This document shows positions 8,844 through 16,999 of a stretch of DNA of 44,560 bases, piece by piece. Numbering within the stretch: position 1 is the stretch's first letter; each line of letters begins with the position of its first letter. The notes below the pieces were generated by a model. That model saw only the letters and a program-made list of their open reading frames with translations. It was not told where the DNA came from and did not search any database. Source of the DNA: Candidatus Krumholzibacteriia bacterium (GTDB lineage: Bacteria > Krumholzibacteriota > Krumholzibacteriia > Krumholzibacteriales > Krumholzibacteriaceae); assembly GCA_023131975.1 (NCBI GenBank), contig JAGLYV010000037.1, positions 1-44,560 of the forward strand, in the 5' to 3' direction. Position numbers and translations under genes: made by a program.

Positions 8844-8859
8844 TGGCACGTATGCTGCA
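8844..8859 (+). promoter_or_regulatory. Sigma-54 promoter upstream of HD-GYP gene
   Basis: TGGCACGTATGCTGCA, preceded by GT: the -24 GG (8845-8846) and -12 GC (8857-8858) are exactly 10 bp apart, and TTGGCACG-N4-cTGCA differs from the sigma-54 consensus (YTGGCACG-N4-TTGCW) at one base. Transcription would start near 8870, giving a leader of about 70 nt before the ATG at 8941. Confidence 0.75.
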
Positions 8860-8861
8860 AC

Positions 8862-8926
8862 CAGCGGGGTGGGGATGGCCCCGTGTGGCTGCAAACACGT
8901 TTGAGGTTCTCGCGTAACCAGGTGTC
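8862..8926 (+). other. Potential hairpins in the HD-GYP leader
   Basis: Several short stems can form: CAGCGGGG with CCCC...GCTG (about 8863-8892), an alternative CGTGT...ACACG stem (about 8884-8901) that competes with it, and GGTT...AACC (about 8907-8921). It does not match any riboswitch I know, including the c-di-GMP classes. Folding is by eye only. Confidence 0.25.
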
Positions 8927-8940
8927 AGGCAGGCAGTTAA

Positions 8941-10251
8941 ATGAACAGCAAAGAATCGGGTATTGGCTTTAAGATTTTCTATACTGCCTTTATCATCGCG
9001 GGTTTTGCTTTCCTTGCATATTTCATCAGGGAGCTTCCCACAGATCGCTGGCGGGATATTCTTCTTTTTCTGGTCCTGATAATTATCGCTGATTCGGTAC
9101 AGATATCCCTGCCAAAGGGCGGAGCTTCGATATACGCGTCGTCTCCGATCGATCTGGCGGGCATAGTCCTGTTCGGGCCGGCAGTGATGGCTGTCATCGA
9201 AGCTGTGGCCACCCTTATTACCGAAGGATTGTTTCAGCGGCGTCCCCTGATAAAAGTCATGTTCAACATTCCTCTGCTCGTTATGACGGTCGGGATATCG
9301 GGGCTGGTCTACCGATCGTTCGGCAGCCTCACATCGATGGATTCACCGCTTTTCCTGATACCGCTTTTTACGGCGGGAATCGTTTACTACCTGTTCAATA
9401 CATGGTCGGTCAGCCTGATTATTTCGCTGACCAGCATGAGGAATCCGGTGACCGTGTGGAGACAGAACTACATGTGGAATTTCTTCCATATCCTGGCCTT
9501 TTTCCCTGTCGCGGCGGTCATTGCGCTCCTGTACAGCAAGGCGGGAGTCTGGACGATAGCCCTCTTTATCATACCCCTGTTTCTGGCGCGGTATTCTTTC
9601 CAGCTCTATCTGGACATGCGCGAGACGCATATCAATACGATCGCCGCGCTGACTTCCGCGATCGACGCGTCCGATCCGTTCACTCACGGTCATTCGTTCA
9701 GGGTGTCGAGGTACGCGCTCAGGGTAGCGAGGGGAATGGGAATGTCGTCGAAAGAGATGGAGAAGCTCGAATACGCTGCTCTGCTGCATGATATCGGCAA
9801 GATATCGGTGCAGAACGATATCCTTCTCAAGGTCGGCCCTCTGACCGATGAGGAGTGGAAGGCACTCAGGTCGCATCCCGATATCGGGGCAGATATAGTC
9901 GAACAGCTCAAGTTTCTCAAGGAAGCCGGCAATGTGATACGCTCGCATCACGAGAGACCGGACGGTACCGGGTATCCGAGGGGCCTTACAGAGGACGAGA
10001 TCCCGATGGCCGCCCACATCCTTCAGGTAGTAGACGCTTTCGACGCGATGACTTCCGACAGGCCCTACAGGAAAGCTCTTCCGATCGAGAGGGTGATAGA
10101 GGAACTGGAGACTTACAATGGCACGCAGTTCCATAGAGGGGTCACTGAAATCCTTCTGGATCTTTACCACAAGGGTGAATTTCCTCTCATCGTAGAAGCT
10201 GACGCGACCACGGAGATATACAACTCCCTCTCAGAGCACATCCAGCTCTAA
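8941..10251 (+). CDS. Membrane-anchored HD-GYP phosphodiesterase
   Basis: 436 residues. About the first 215 residues hold seven or eight hydrophobic segments, a membrane sensor module without a recognised name. The rest is an HD-GYP domain, which hydrolyses cyclic di-GMP: GHSFRVSRYALRVA, the HD pair at about residues 283-284 in LLHDIGK, IRSHHERPDGTGYPRGL with the GYP motif near 344, and AFDAMTSDRPYRKAL. All expected metal ligands and the GYP signature appear intact, so catalytic activity is likely. It stands behind a sigma-54 promoter, which suggests activation by one of the enhancer-binding proteins of this region. No GGDEF partner is in the window. What the membrane part senses is unknown. 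Confidence 0.92.
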   Translation: MNSKESGIGFKIFYTAFIIAGFAFLAYFIRELPTDRWRDILLFLVLIIIADSVQISLPKGGASIYASSPIDLAGIVLFGPAVMAVIEAVATLITEGLFQRRPLIKVMFNIPLLVMTVGISGLVYRSFGSLTSMDSPLFLIPLFTAGIVYYLFNTWSVSLIISLTSMRNPVTVWRQNYMWNFFHILAFFPVAAVIALLYSKAGVWTIALFIIPLFLARYSFQLYLDMRETHINTIAALTSAIDASDPFTHGHSFRVSRYALRVARGMGMSSKEMEKLEYAALLHDIGKISVQNDILLKVGPLTDEEWKALRSHPDIGADIVEQLKFLKEAGNVIRSHHERPDGTGYPRGLTEDEIPMAAHILQVVDAFDAMTSDRPYRKALPIERVIEELETYNGTQFHRGVTEILLDLYHKGEFPLIVEADATTEIYNSLSEHIQL

Positions 10252-10419
10252 AAATGACCCTTCCCTGAACAGCCAGCTATGGAAATCCATATTCCTTGAA
10301 CAGTTGTCTCTGAAAACTCATTTTCCTTCTGGATTCAAAGGTGGTATAGGTTTATTATTCCGCGTAGCGCCGTCTGAGCGCGTTGGATATGACTGCTCTT
10401 ATCGGGAAGGATCTGGATC

Positions 10420-11439
10420 TTGAGTTCAAAATACAGCGAATCGGGTGTCGATATAGATGCCGCGGGAAAAGCCATGAAAGGTATCAGCAGGCTGGTCAAG
10501 GCGACCTGGGGAAAGGAAGTGCTCTCGGAGGTAGGAAATTTTGGGGGATTGTTCGCGCTTCCGGCCGGATACAACGAACCAGTGCTTGTCTCCAGCGCGG
10601 ATGGAGTGGGAACAAAGCTCAAGTTGGCCTTTATGACCGGCCGGCATAATACTGTCGGAGAGGACCTGGTGAACCACTGTGTCAACGATATCCTTGTGCA
10701 GGGCGCGGAACCCCTGTTTTTTCTCGATTACTTCGGATGTGGCAGACTCGAACCCGGTATAGTGGAGGCTGTCGTGGAAGGGTTGGCCAGAGGGTGTGAG
10801 AACAACGGCTGCGCGCTGATCGGTGGAGAGACGGCTGAGATGCCGGGATTCTACAATGAGGGTGAGTACGATATCGCGGGATGTATCGTCGGAATAATCG
10901 AGAAAGAGAAAGTCATAGACGGCAAAAAGATCGAACCGGGTGATTCGGTCTGGGCATTTCCCTCGAGTGGCCTGCATACTAATGGCTACAGCCTTGCCAG
11001 GAAGATCGTCTTCGAGGATGAAAAACTTGGCGTGGATGACGAGATCCCCGGAACAGGCGGTACGGTAGCGGATCTGCTGCTGCAGGTGCACAGGAGTTAT
11101 CTGCCCGAGATCCGGTCGATGAGGGAGATAGTAGAAATCAGAGGGCTGGCACACATAACGGGCGGCGGTCTCGTCGATAATATTCCCCGGGTGCTTCCCG
11201 AAGGTTGTAGCGTGCGGATCGATAGATCTTCCTGGGATGTCCCTCCGTTGTTTGAGTATTTCCGTGAGAAGGGCGGAGTCGACGACAGAGAGATGCACAG
11301 AGTCTTCAATATGGGGATCGGAATGGTCGTGATCATCCCCGCGGGCAGCAATGTTCTCGTGGAAAAGGGCGATTACCGGTGGAAGCCGTTTCTAATAGGT
11401 GAGATAACAGAAGGTTCCGGAGATGTGGTCCTTGCATAG
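10420..11439 (+). CDS. purM: Phosphoribosylformylglycinamidine cyclo-ligase
   Basis: 339 residues, AIR synthetase of purine biosynthesis (FGAM + ATP to AIR). Landmarks: SADGVGTKLKLAF, NHCVNDILVQGAEPLFFLDYFGCG, GGETAEMPGFY, and the C-terminal GGGLVDNIPRVLP plus FNMGIGMVVIIP. These are the PurM/AIRS nucleotide-binding motifs in order and full length. The start is TTG at 10420 with GGGAAGG 9 bp upstream; a nearby ATG at 10383 is in another frame. No other purine genes are adjacent. The 168 bp before it contain no convincing promoter. Confidence 0.95.
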   Translation: MSSKYSESGVDIDAAGKAMKGISRLVKATWGKEVLSEVGNFGGLFALPAGYNEPVLVSSADGVGTKLKLAFMTGRHNTVGEDLVNHCVNDILVQGAEPLFFLDYFGCGRLEPGIVEAVVEGLARGCENNGCALIGGETAEMPGFYNEGEYDIAGCIVGIIEKEKVIDGKKIEPGDSVWAFPSSGLHTNGYSLARKIVFEDEKLGVDDEIPGTGGTVADLLLQVHRSYLPEIRSMREIVEIRGLAHITGGGLVDNIPRVLPEGCSVRIDRSSWDVPPLFEYFREKGGVDDREMHRVFNMGIGMVVIIPAGSNVLVEKGDYRWKPFLIGEITEGSGDVVLA

Positions 11440-11472
11440 GAGGTCCTTCCTCCATTGTGATGACGACAATAC

Positions 11473-11501
11473 TTGACACCCGCGGAAGCCGATGATACGA
11501 T
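11473..11501 (+). promoter_or_regulatory. Sigma-70 type promoter for the STAS pair
   Basis: Perfect TTGACA (11473-11478), 17-bp spacer, TACGAT (11496-11501). It lies 115 bp before the first STAS-domain gene. Confidence 0.7.
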
Positions 11502-11615
11502 TCGATCTGGGATGATATTCTGTTTGGCTGTAGAGCCGACAGGCCTTATCATTAGACAATAGTGCGATAACAAAAAGAAAAAAGCGACCATCGTGCGCAA
11601 AGAGAGGAGTCAGGT

Positions 11616-11957
11616 ATGCTGACGATCACTAACAGGGATGCCGGCGGAGTGGTTATACTGGATTTGGAAGGTCAGATCGACGGCGGACCGAAGTCTGAAA
11701 GAATACACGAGATCATCAAGGAAGGGATCGAGAAGGGGCAGAAGAAATTCGTGCTTAACCTCAGCGAAGTCAAATGGCTCAACTCGCTTGGGGCGGGCGT
11801 GCTTATTGCCGCTTATGCTTCGGCCAAGAGGGAAGAAGCCGCACTGAAGCTACACAGCGTATCGGACAGGGTCGGCTCCGTACTGAAGACCTGTGGGCTC
11901 ATTCCTGAAGTATTCGATGTCTATGACGATGAAGATGGCGCACTTTCCAGCTTTTAA
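11616..11957 (+). CDS. STAS-domain protein, anti-sigma antagonist-like
   Basis: 113 residues, a single STAS domain like SpoIIAA/RsbV anti-sigma factor antagonists, which normally bind a partner kinase when a Ser or Thr is unphosphorylated. The core VLNLSEVKWLNSLGAGVLIAA aligns with the family's switch loop (usually DSSG or DSTG). Here it reads NSLG, so the usual Asp and the usual phospho-acceptor position are replaced. The start has GAGGAG upstream. It forms a pair with the next gene, 33 bp away and the same length. No RsbW-type kinase or PP2C phosphatase is nearby, so partner and role are open. Confidence 0.85.
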   Translation: MLTITNRDAGGVVILDLEGQIDGGPKSERIHEIIKEGIEKGQKKFVLNLSEVKWLNSLGAGVLIAAYASAKREEAALKLHSVSDRVGSVLKTCGLIPEVFDVYDDEDGALSSF

Positions 11958-11990
11958 ACCGGGGTTTTTCAGCTGTAAACAGGAGAGAAA

Positions 11991-12332
11991 ATGAAGATTA
12001 AGAAAAAAGAGATAGATGGGATTGCGGTCCTCGAGCTTTCCGGTGAGATGTATGGCGGACCGGATAATATGAAGCTGGTCGACGTCGTATCCGAACTGGC
12101 CGAGGAAAAAAAGCTTGATCTCGTTATCAATCTTGCGAAAGTCAAGTGGATCTCCAGTACCGGCCTGGGTATTCTCGTGTCTGCCAGATCGAGATACGCG
12201 AAGGAGGGCGGAGTGATCAAGCTTTGCCAGCCTAATGACAGGGTGCTGGGCATCCTTCAGGTCACTCGTCTGAACCTTATTTTTGATGTATTCAATTCGG
12301 CGCAGGAAGCAGTCGATAGCCTGAAAAAATAG
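11991..12332 (+). CDS. STAS-domain protein, anti-sigma antagonist-like (second copy)
   Basis: 113 residues, paralogue of the preceding gene: both share the G-Q/E-hydrophobic-x-GGP motif near residues 18-25 and the VKW core. The switch loop here reads SSTG (VKWISSTGLGILVSA), so a Thr sits where the family's phospho-acceptor lies, unlike the first copy. AGGAGAG precedes the ATG. It is the last gene before a strong terminator, so the two STAS genes form one short transcript. They may form a regulated/unregulated pair, which is inference. Confidence 0.86.
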   Translation: MKIKKKEIDGIAVLELSGEMYGGPDNMKLVDVVSELAEEKKLDLVINLAKVKWISSTGLGILVSARSRYAKEGGVIKLCQPNDRVLGILQVTRLNLIFDVFNSAQEAVDSLKK

Positions 12333-12356
12333 CCTGGATACTGAAATAGAATACCG

Positions 12357-12404
12357 AAAGCGTCGGAACGTCAGCTACTCAGCATGGACTTCCGGCGCTT
12401 TTTT
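12357..12404 (+). terminator. Rho-independent terminator after the STAS pair
   Basis: Left arm AAAGCGTCGGAACGTC (12357-12372) pairs with GACTTCCGGCGCTTT (12387-12401) apart from one G-T pair and one bulged base; a run of six T ends the structure. It lies 25 bp after the second STAS gene and could also slow the converging lipoprotein gene. Confidence 0.85.
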
Positions 12405-12426
12405 CATTGGCAGACGATAGTTGATA

Positions 12427-13710
12427 TTATTCGTCGCAGATGATCATCGGCGAGGCCGCGATCCCGTATCTTTCGTCATAGCCGAAGGTTTCCGAGAAAT
12501 CAGTACTGTCATAAGACCCGATGTAATCACCTTCTGTAGAAATTACCAACAGGCTGTTATTCCATTTATCGATCAGGTAGAGGCTTCCGTTTGAGTAAGC
12601 GATATCGCCCCACCTGCCAGTCTTGGTGTAGTCGTACAGGTCGAAGAAAGTTTCCGTCCACGTCTCGTCAGCCATCCTGCCGATGCTTCTTTCGCTTCCG
12701 CTACCGTCAAGCACGACATAGAGGCTTCCCGTGTTGTCGGTACACATCCCTTTCGGTGTGGCTGAGCCGGTGTTGATGATCTTGGAATCCGCAATGGACC
12801 CGAAGTCGTTTCGACCGTCCCAGGCGAAACGTGAAAATGTGAACGAAGGGTTGTTCCCAGTGATGATCCATGCGTCGCGTGACAGGGGGTCCACAGCCAG
12901 ACATTCCGTGCTGATGCTGCTTCCAGTTATGTCGGCAGTGAGTTCCGACGAGGGACAGAAGATGCCATAGAGGCTGGTCGAATTGACCGCGGTCAGGACG
13001 CTGCCGTAGTTCGGTTCTATCTCGACCCGTTCCGGAGAATCGAATGTATACCAGGATGTGAGTTCTTTTGTGCCGGGATCGACCTTGAATATCTCCGTGT
13101 TGGTAGAGAGAAAGAGATCGCCCCTCGGGTTGAAAGCGAGGTCGATGATGGTCTCTGTAGTCTCAAGGACTTTTTCGTGCGTCTCAGTAAGCGGATCGAA
13201 TTCTATCAGTACCGATCCGCTTCCCGTTATCAGGTCGGAGCTGGTAGTCGTTATATATATCCGGCCGGCCGGCCAGGTGCAGGCAGGAGCGAGAGATTCC
13301 TCATTGCATTCGGGGGTTGTTGCCGTCGCTGTGAACGCCGTGCCGTCATCTGTAATAGTGGCTGTAACAGTCTGCAGGCCATCGGTCGATCCGAGTGTGA
13401 GTTCGGCGGACGCGTGTCCGGCAGCATCCGTCACAGCGGAGGGCGTGACATACGCGCCGGTGGCCGGGGCGGAAAAGTCGACGGTTACTCCCTCGCGGGG
13501 GTCGCCGAGCAGGTCAGCCACCAGGACGACGAGGGGGTCAGGCAGAGCCGCGCCCATCCTCTCCGTCTGATTGTCGCCGGAGTAGACTGAGACGCGCAGC
13601 AGGGCATCTTCGTTATCCACAGGATCATCGCTGCAGGAGACGGAAAGAACTAGGACCAGCAGGATACAGATTCCGGAGATATTCCAGCATATTTCTCTAA
13701 TATTCCTCAT
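12427..13710 (-). CDS. Surface lipoprotein with Big-1-like Ig domain
   Basis: 427 residues. The N-terminus is a lipoprotein signal (ICILLVLVLSVSC, Cys at 26, then SDDP). Residues about 40-135 resemble a bacterial Ig-like (Big-1/invasin) domain: DPLVVLVADLLGDPREGVTVDFSAP...TDAAGHASAELTLGS...VTATI. The remaining 290 residues have repeated short strands (ITTTSSDLITGSGSVLIEFDPLTE, LAFNPRGDLFLSTNTEIFKVDPGTK, GMCTDNTGSLYVVLD), which look like beta-propeller blades. GGAGGAATG precedes the ATG. It is transcribed away from the large tandem paralogues. No enzymatic motif is seen; a role in surface binding is a guess. Confidence 0.75.
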   Translation of the reverse strand: MRNIREICWNISGICILLVLVLSVSCSDDPVDNEDALLRVSVYSGDNQTERMGAALPDPLVVLVADLLGDPREGVTVDFSAPATGAYVTPSAVTDAAGHASAELTLGSTDGLQTVTATITDDGTAFTATATTPECNEESLAPACTWPAGRIYITTTSSDLITGSGSVLIEFDPLTETHEKVLETTETIIDLAFNPRGDLFLSTNTEIFKVDPGTKELTSWYTFDSPERVEIEPNYGSVLTAVNSTSLYGIFCPSSELTADITGSSISTECLAVDPLSRDAWIITGNNPSFTFSRFAWDGRNDFGSIADSKIINTGSATPKGMCTDNTGSLYVVLDGSGSERSIGRMADETWTETFFDLYDYTKTGRWGDIAYSNGSLYLIDKWNNSLLVISTEGDYIGSYDSTDFSETFGYDERYGIAASPMIICDE

Positions 13711-13763
13711 CGATCATTCCTCCAGGCCGGAAGTGTCATTCTTTTTATAATCATAGTCGACTC

Positions 13764-13792
13764 AGTCTATTCCAAAGTGGAGAAAGGGTCAA
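13764..13792 (-). promoter_or_regulatory. Sigma-70 type promoter for the Ig-domain lipoprotein
   Basis: On the minus strand TTGACC, 17-bp spacer, TAGACT, 54 bp before the lipoprotein start. Only about 40 bp separates it from the divergent promoter of the large secreted protein. Confidence 0.55.
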
Positions 13793-13834
13793 TGCATGAA
13801 TGAAAGTCACCCTATTTTGTTAAGAAGCAACTAG

Positions 13835-13863
13835 TTGACGAGAGTTCTATTCTATGGTATGAT
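13835..13863 (+). promoter_or_regulatory. Sigma-70 type promoter of the tandem paralogue locus
   Basis: TTGACG (13835-13840), exactly 17 bp, TATGAT (13858-13863). The expected transcription start is near 13869-13871. The longest reading frame of the next gene could be opened at the TTG of this -35 box, which is another reason to reject that start. Confidence 0.75.
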
Positions 13864-13867
13864 GCAA

Positions 13868-16800
13868 TCGAATCAGGTAGAACTTATAGCGCTTGAAATT
13901 ATCTTCACGTTGGGGGGAAGAATAATGCGAAAAGCGAAAGTATGCCTGTTGGTAGCCCTGTCTGCATTCTTCATCGTAGCTACAGTTTCAGCCAGGGAGA
14001 TCGACAAGCGCGGTCTTCGTCTCATGAAATCACTGCACGAAAACGAAAACCAGGAGTTCATCGACCAGGGAGCGAGAGGCCTGATGACGGCAAGTGCTGT
14101 CGACTCCTATTGCCTCGTCTGGTACGATTTCGAATCGATGAACTGGCAGGGTTGGACGACATTGGATAATACTGCAGATATCGATACTTTCTTTCATGTC
14201 GATGATTTCGCGGGGCTCGGTGGTGGAGATTATGGGGGACTCTACGCCCTGGAAGGCTCGAAATCGATGTGGTGCGGGACCCGGCCGGCAGAGGACGCGC
14301 GCGCCAAGGCGCCGTTCTGGTATCTCTGCAACTGGAACAACTTGCCCGGTTATGGGAACCAATGGAGACAGATGCTTACGACTGGGGCCTTTCCGATAGC
14401 GGGAATACTGACTCTTTCATATAAGGGGTATTTCGATTCAGAACCCGATTACGATCAGACTTACATTGAGTATGATTCAGGCGACGACAACTGGGTAGAG
14501 CTGGCGATGTATGACGGTACAGTCGATACTGTTGCTACACACACACTGCTTCTCAGCCAGGTCGCCACTAAGCTTCGTTTTCACTTTGTGGCTGACGGCG
14601 CATGGTCGGATCAGGATGGTCTGTGGGATACAGACGGTGCCTGTATTATAGACAGTATCAGGGTCGCAGATTCATCGGGACTGATTAATTTTGAGGATTG
14701 GGAAGGTGAGAGCCTCGACGTGCTTTCATCGGACGATGGATTCTGGTATGCCACTACGGAAGATGCATATGGCAGCTTTGCCGGCCTGGCTTCCGGTCTG
14801 ATATCCAAGGATCCCTGCGGTAATAACTTCAGGACCCAGGTCGTATTCTTCCAGGGCTCATCATACCCCAGCGCCGATTATCCCGGCCTGTTTGACACTC
14901 CGTTCTGCACGGGTCCCGGGGGAACATCGGCTCCCTGTCAGAACGAGTCTCTCCTGTCGCCGATTATCGAGGTAGACATGTACAGCAGCAACCGGGACGA
15001 ATTCCAGGACACCGCGATTCCTCCATCGGTGTTGCCGAATCTCGGAGGAACCGTTTTCAAATTCTGTGTAATGCGCGACCTGCCAGTTCAAAACCTTGTC
15101 TTCTATACATGGAGTGTCCGTGATGTGATCGATGGATGTCCCAGTCAGTGGATGGACCGTTCATTCGTCTATTACGGGTCCGATAAGGACTATATTCAGG
15201 CTTCCGCCGATATCAGCGATCTGGTGGGGGGACATCCCCTGCAGGTGGTGCTGGGAGTTGCCGATATGTGCGACGTCTGGTTCAACAGCTATGGAGACTG
15301 CGCTAACCATACCCCATCTCCCTGGTTCGACTCGGTGAGACTTTATAAATACGATACATCGGGACCCCAGTGGGCGCATCGTAACCTCGATATCTTCCAG
15401 GACAACTTCCCGACTGGACTCGATGTCGAGGGCTATATACGAATCGATATGGCCATGGATCTGAGGGCCAACGATGACCCCATCATCGACCCGGGTGATT
15501 CGGCCGTAGTCACCTGCTCAGCTCCTCTTGCTGGTGGACTTGATACCATACCTACGGGTGAGGAAATGGTCTACTGTCACGTATGGGCCGAGTATGTCGG
15601 TAACGATCTTGCCAAGCCGGACCTCTTCGGTTCGACTCTTGAAGGTACCTATGGTAGTTACGTCAGTGACGACGGTGCGCAGTGGACGATATTCCACATG
15701 CCGACGGCCATTACGAGTGCCGGCAATGAGGCTCAGGGCAAGTATATGATCGATCTCAACGACTCCCTGTTCACCAGGGGTTATGTGATTCATTATTACT
15801 TCAAGGCCTTCGATATCAACGGAGTGCCATCGACTCTACCCGCGGATGCCGAGATTGGTGGCAACATGTTTGAGATAACCTGTCTGCCTACGCTCAACAC
15901 CGGTATCCTCTACGTGGACGATTTCCACGGACGTGGAACGTTCGACGGAACGGTTCAGACCTATTTCGATCCCACGTTCTCTGCTGTAGTACCTGGCTCG
16001 ATGCCGGATCGTTATGACGTCAACAGCCCTTCCTCGGTCGTAGCCAACGGTCTTGGAAGCCGAGTAGGGTACGTCCTTCTTGGAGAGGTCTATGAGAAGA
16101 TCATCTGGGATTCGGGTAACCTGAGCATCGGAACCATCACCAATGGTATCGCGCATGGCGACAAGGTCGACGATGCTCAGTTGCTGGTCGACTGGCTGGA
16201 CAATTCAAGCCATAAGGTCGGTCTGTGGGTACTTGGTGACGATGTTGCGTACGATCTCTGGACGTCGCCTACCGCTTCAGCGCTGGCGCTTCTGAACGCT
16301 TGCGGTGTTACAATGGCGAGCCACGTGAACGACAGTTACTTTGAGCTCACCGGTGGCCGTGTGGCCGGCGGTGTCGTCACTCCTCTGGTAACTGGTCTTG
16401 GGATATATGCGGGTATTTCGTACTACGTGTTTGGTGGTTGCCCGATCATCAATGGTTTCGACGTGATCGAGATCACTGGTACCGGTGCCTATTCGCTGCA
16501 GTTGCCTGATTATCTTGGTACGCAGTACTATATCGGTATATCGAACAGCCAGCTGAACGCAGTTGCTGAGCCGATGCGCACATCGTGGATCGGCCATAGC
16601 TTCATGTATATCCGTAATGGTGACGGTGGCACGCTTGCCAGAAACGAATTGTTAAACGCTACCTGGGAGTTCTTCGTGAACGATGTCAATATTGGCATCA
16701 CTGGTGACGATCCTGTACCTGCGAAGTACGCGCTTATGCAGAACTATCCGAACCCGTTCAACCCGACTACGCGTATTCAGTTCAACCTGAAGGCCAAGGG

Positions 16801-16999
16801 CCAGGTCAGTCTGAAGATCTACAACGTAGCGGGCCAGCTGGTCAGAAGCCTGACCAACGAAGTCTGGGAAGCCGGATCGCATACGATAGACTGGAATGGC
16901 AGGAACGATCTCGGTTCGAGTGTGGCAAGTGGAGTATACTTCTACAGGATCGAGGCGGGCGAGTTCGAGAGTACTCGAAAGATGGTTCTTTTGAGGTAG
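13868..16999 (+). repeat. Tandem duplication, copy 1 (leader plus gene)
   Basis: Starts at TCGAATCAGGTAGAACTTAT, which recurs at 17000, and runs to the stop codon. The offset of leader and ATG is the same 3132 bp. The promoter (13835-13863) is not part of the repeat. Confidence 0.9.
13925..16999 (+). CDS. Large secreted protein with FlgD-like/type IX C-terminal sorting module (copy 1)
   Basis: 1024 residues. Signal peptide at about 1-23 (KVCLLVALSAFFIVATVSA). The first third contains a segment typical of secreted proteins of these phyla (YDFESMNWQGWTTLDNT...FHVDDFAGLGGGDYGGLYALEG) followed by jelly-roll-like strands with Asp-rich turns. The last roughly 85 residues are the sorting module: YALMQNYPNPFNPTTRIQFNL...VSLKIYNVAGQLVRSL...HTIDWNGRNDLGSSVASGVYFYRIEAGEFESTRKMVLLR. 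In Bacteroidota-like groups this module directs export through the type IX system and surface attachment. The ATG at 13925 is chosen because GGGGGGAAG precedes it and the signal peptide starts there; a longer frame would begin inside the -35 box. No catalytic residues recognised. It is nearly identical at both ends to the next gene. Confidence 0.85.
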   Translation: MRKAKVCLLVALSAFFIVATVSAREIDKRGLRLMKSLHENENQEFIDQGARGLMTASAVDSYCLVWYDFESMNWQGWTTLDNTADIDTFFHVDDFAGLGGGDYGGLYALEGSKSMWCGTRPAEDARAKAPFWYLCNWNNLPGYGNQWRQMLTTGAFPIAGILTLSYKGYFDSEPDYDQTYIEYDSGDDNWVELAMYDGTVDTVATHTLLLSQVATKLRFHFVADGAWSDQDGLWDTDGACIIDSIRVADSSGLINFEDWEGESLDVLSSDDGFWYATTEDAYGSFAGLASGLISKDPCGNNFRTQVVFFQGSSYPSADYPGLFDTPFCTGPGGTSAPCQNESLLSPIIEVDMYSSNRDEFQDTAIPPSVLPNLGGTVFKFCVMRDLPVQNLVFYTWSVRDVIDGCPSQWMDRSFVYYGSDKDYIQASADISDLVGGHPLQVVLGVADMCDVWFNSYGDCANHTPSPWFDSVRLYKYDTSGPQWAHRNLDIFQDNFPTGLDVEGYIRIDMAMDLRANDDPIIDPGDSAVVTCSAPLAGGLDTIPTGEEMVYCHVWAEYVGNDLAKPDLFGSTLEGTYGSYVSDDGAQWTIFHMPTAITSAGNEAQGKYMIDLNDSLFTRGYVIHYYFKAFDINGVPSTLPADAEIGGNMFEITCLPTLNTGILYVDDFHGRGTFDGTVQTYFDPTFSAVVPGSMPDRYDVNSPSSVVANGLGSRVGYVLLGEVYEKIIWDSGNLSIGTITNGIAHGDKVDDAQLLVDWLDNSSHKVGLWVLGDDVAYDLWTSPTASALALLNACGVTMASHVNDSYFELTGGRVAGGVVTPLVTGLGIYAGISYYVFGGCPIINGFDVIEITGTGAYSLQLPDYLGTQYYIGISNSQLNAVAEPMRTSWIGHSFMYIRNGDGGTLARNELLNATWEFFVNDVNIGITGDDPVPAKYALMQNYPNPFNPTTRIQFNLKAKGQVSLKIYNVAGQLVRSLTNEVWEAGSHTIDWNGRNDLGSSVASGVYFYRIEAGEFESTRKMVLLR

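Noticed and set aside
8753-8940. A known riboswitch before the HD-GYP gene
   Set aside because: I compared it by eye with c-di-GMP, cobalamin and TPP consensus elements and found none; most of it is explained by a sigma-54 promoter.
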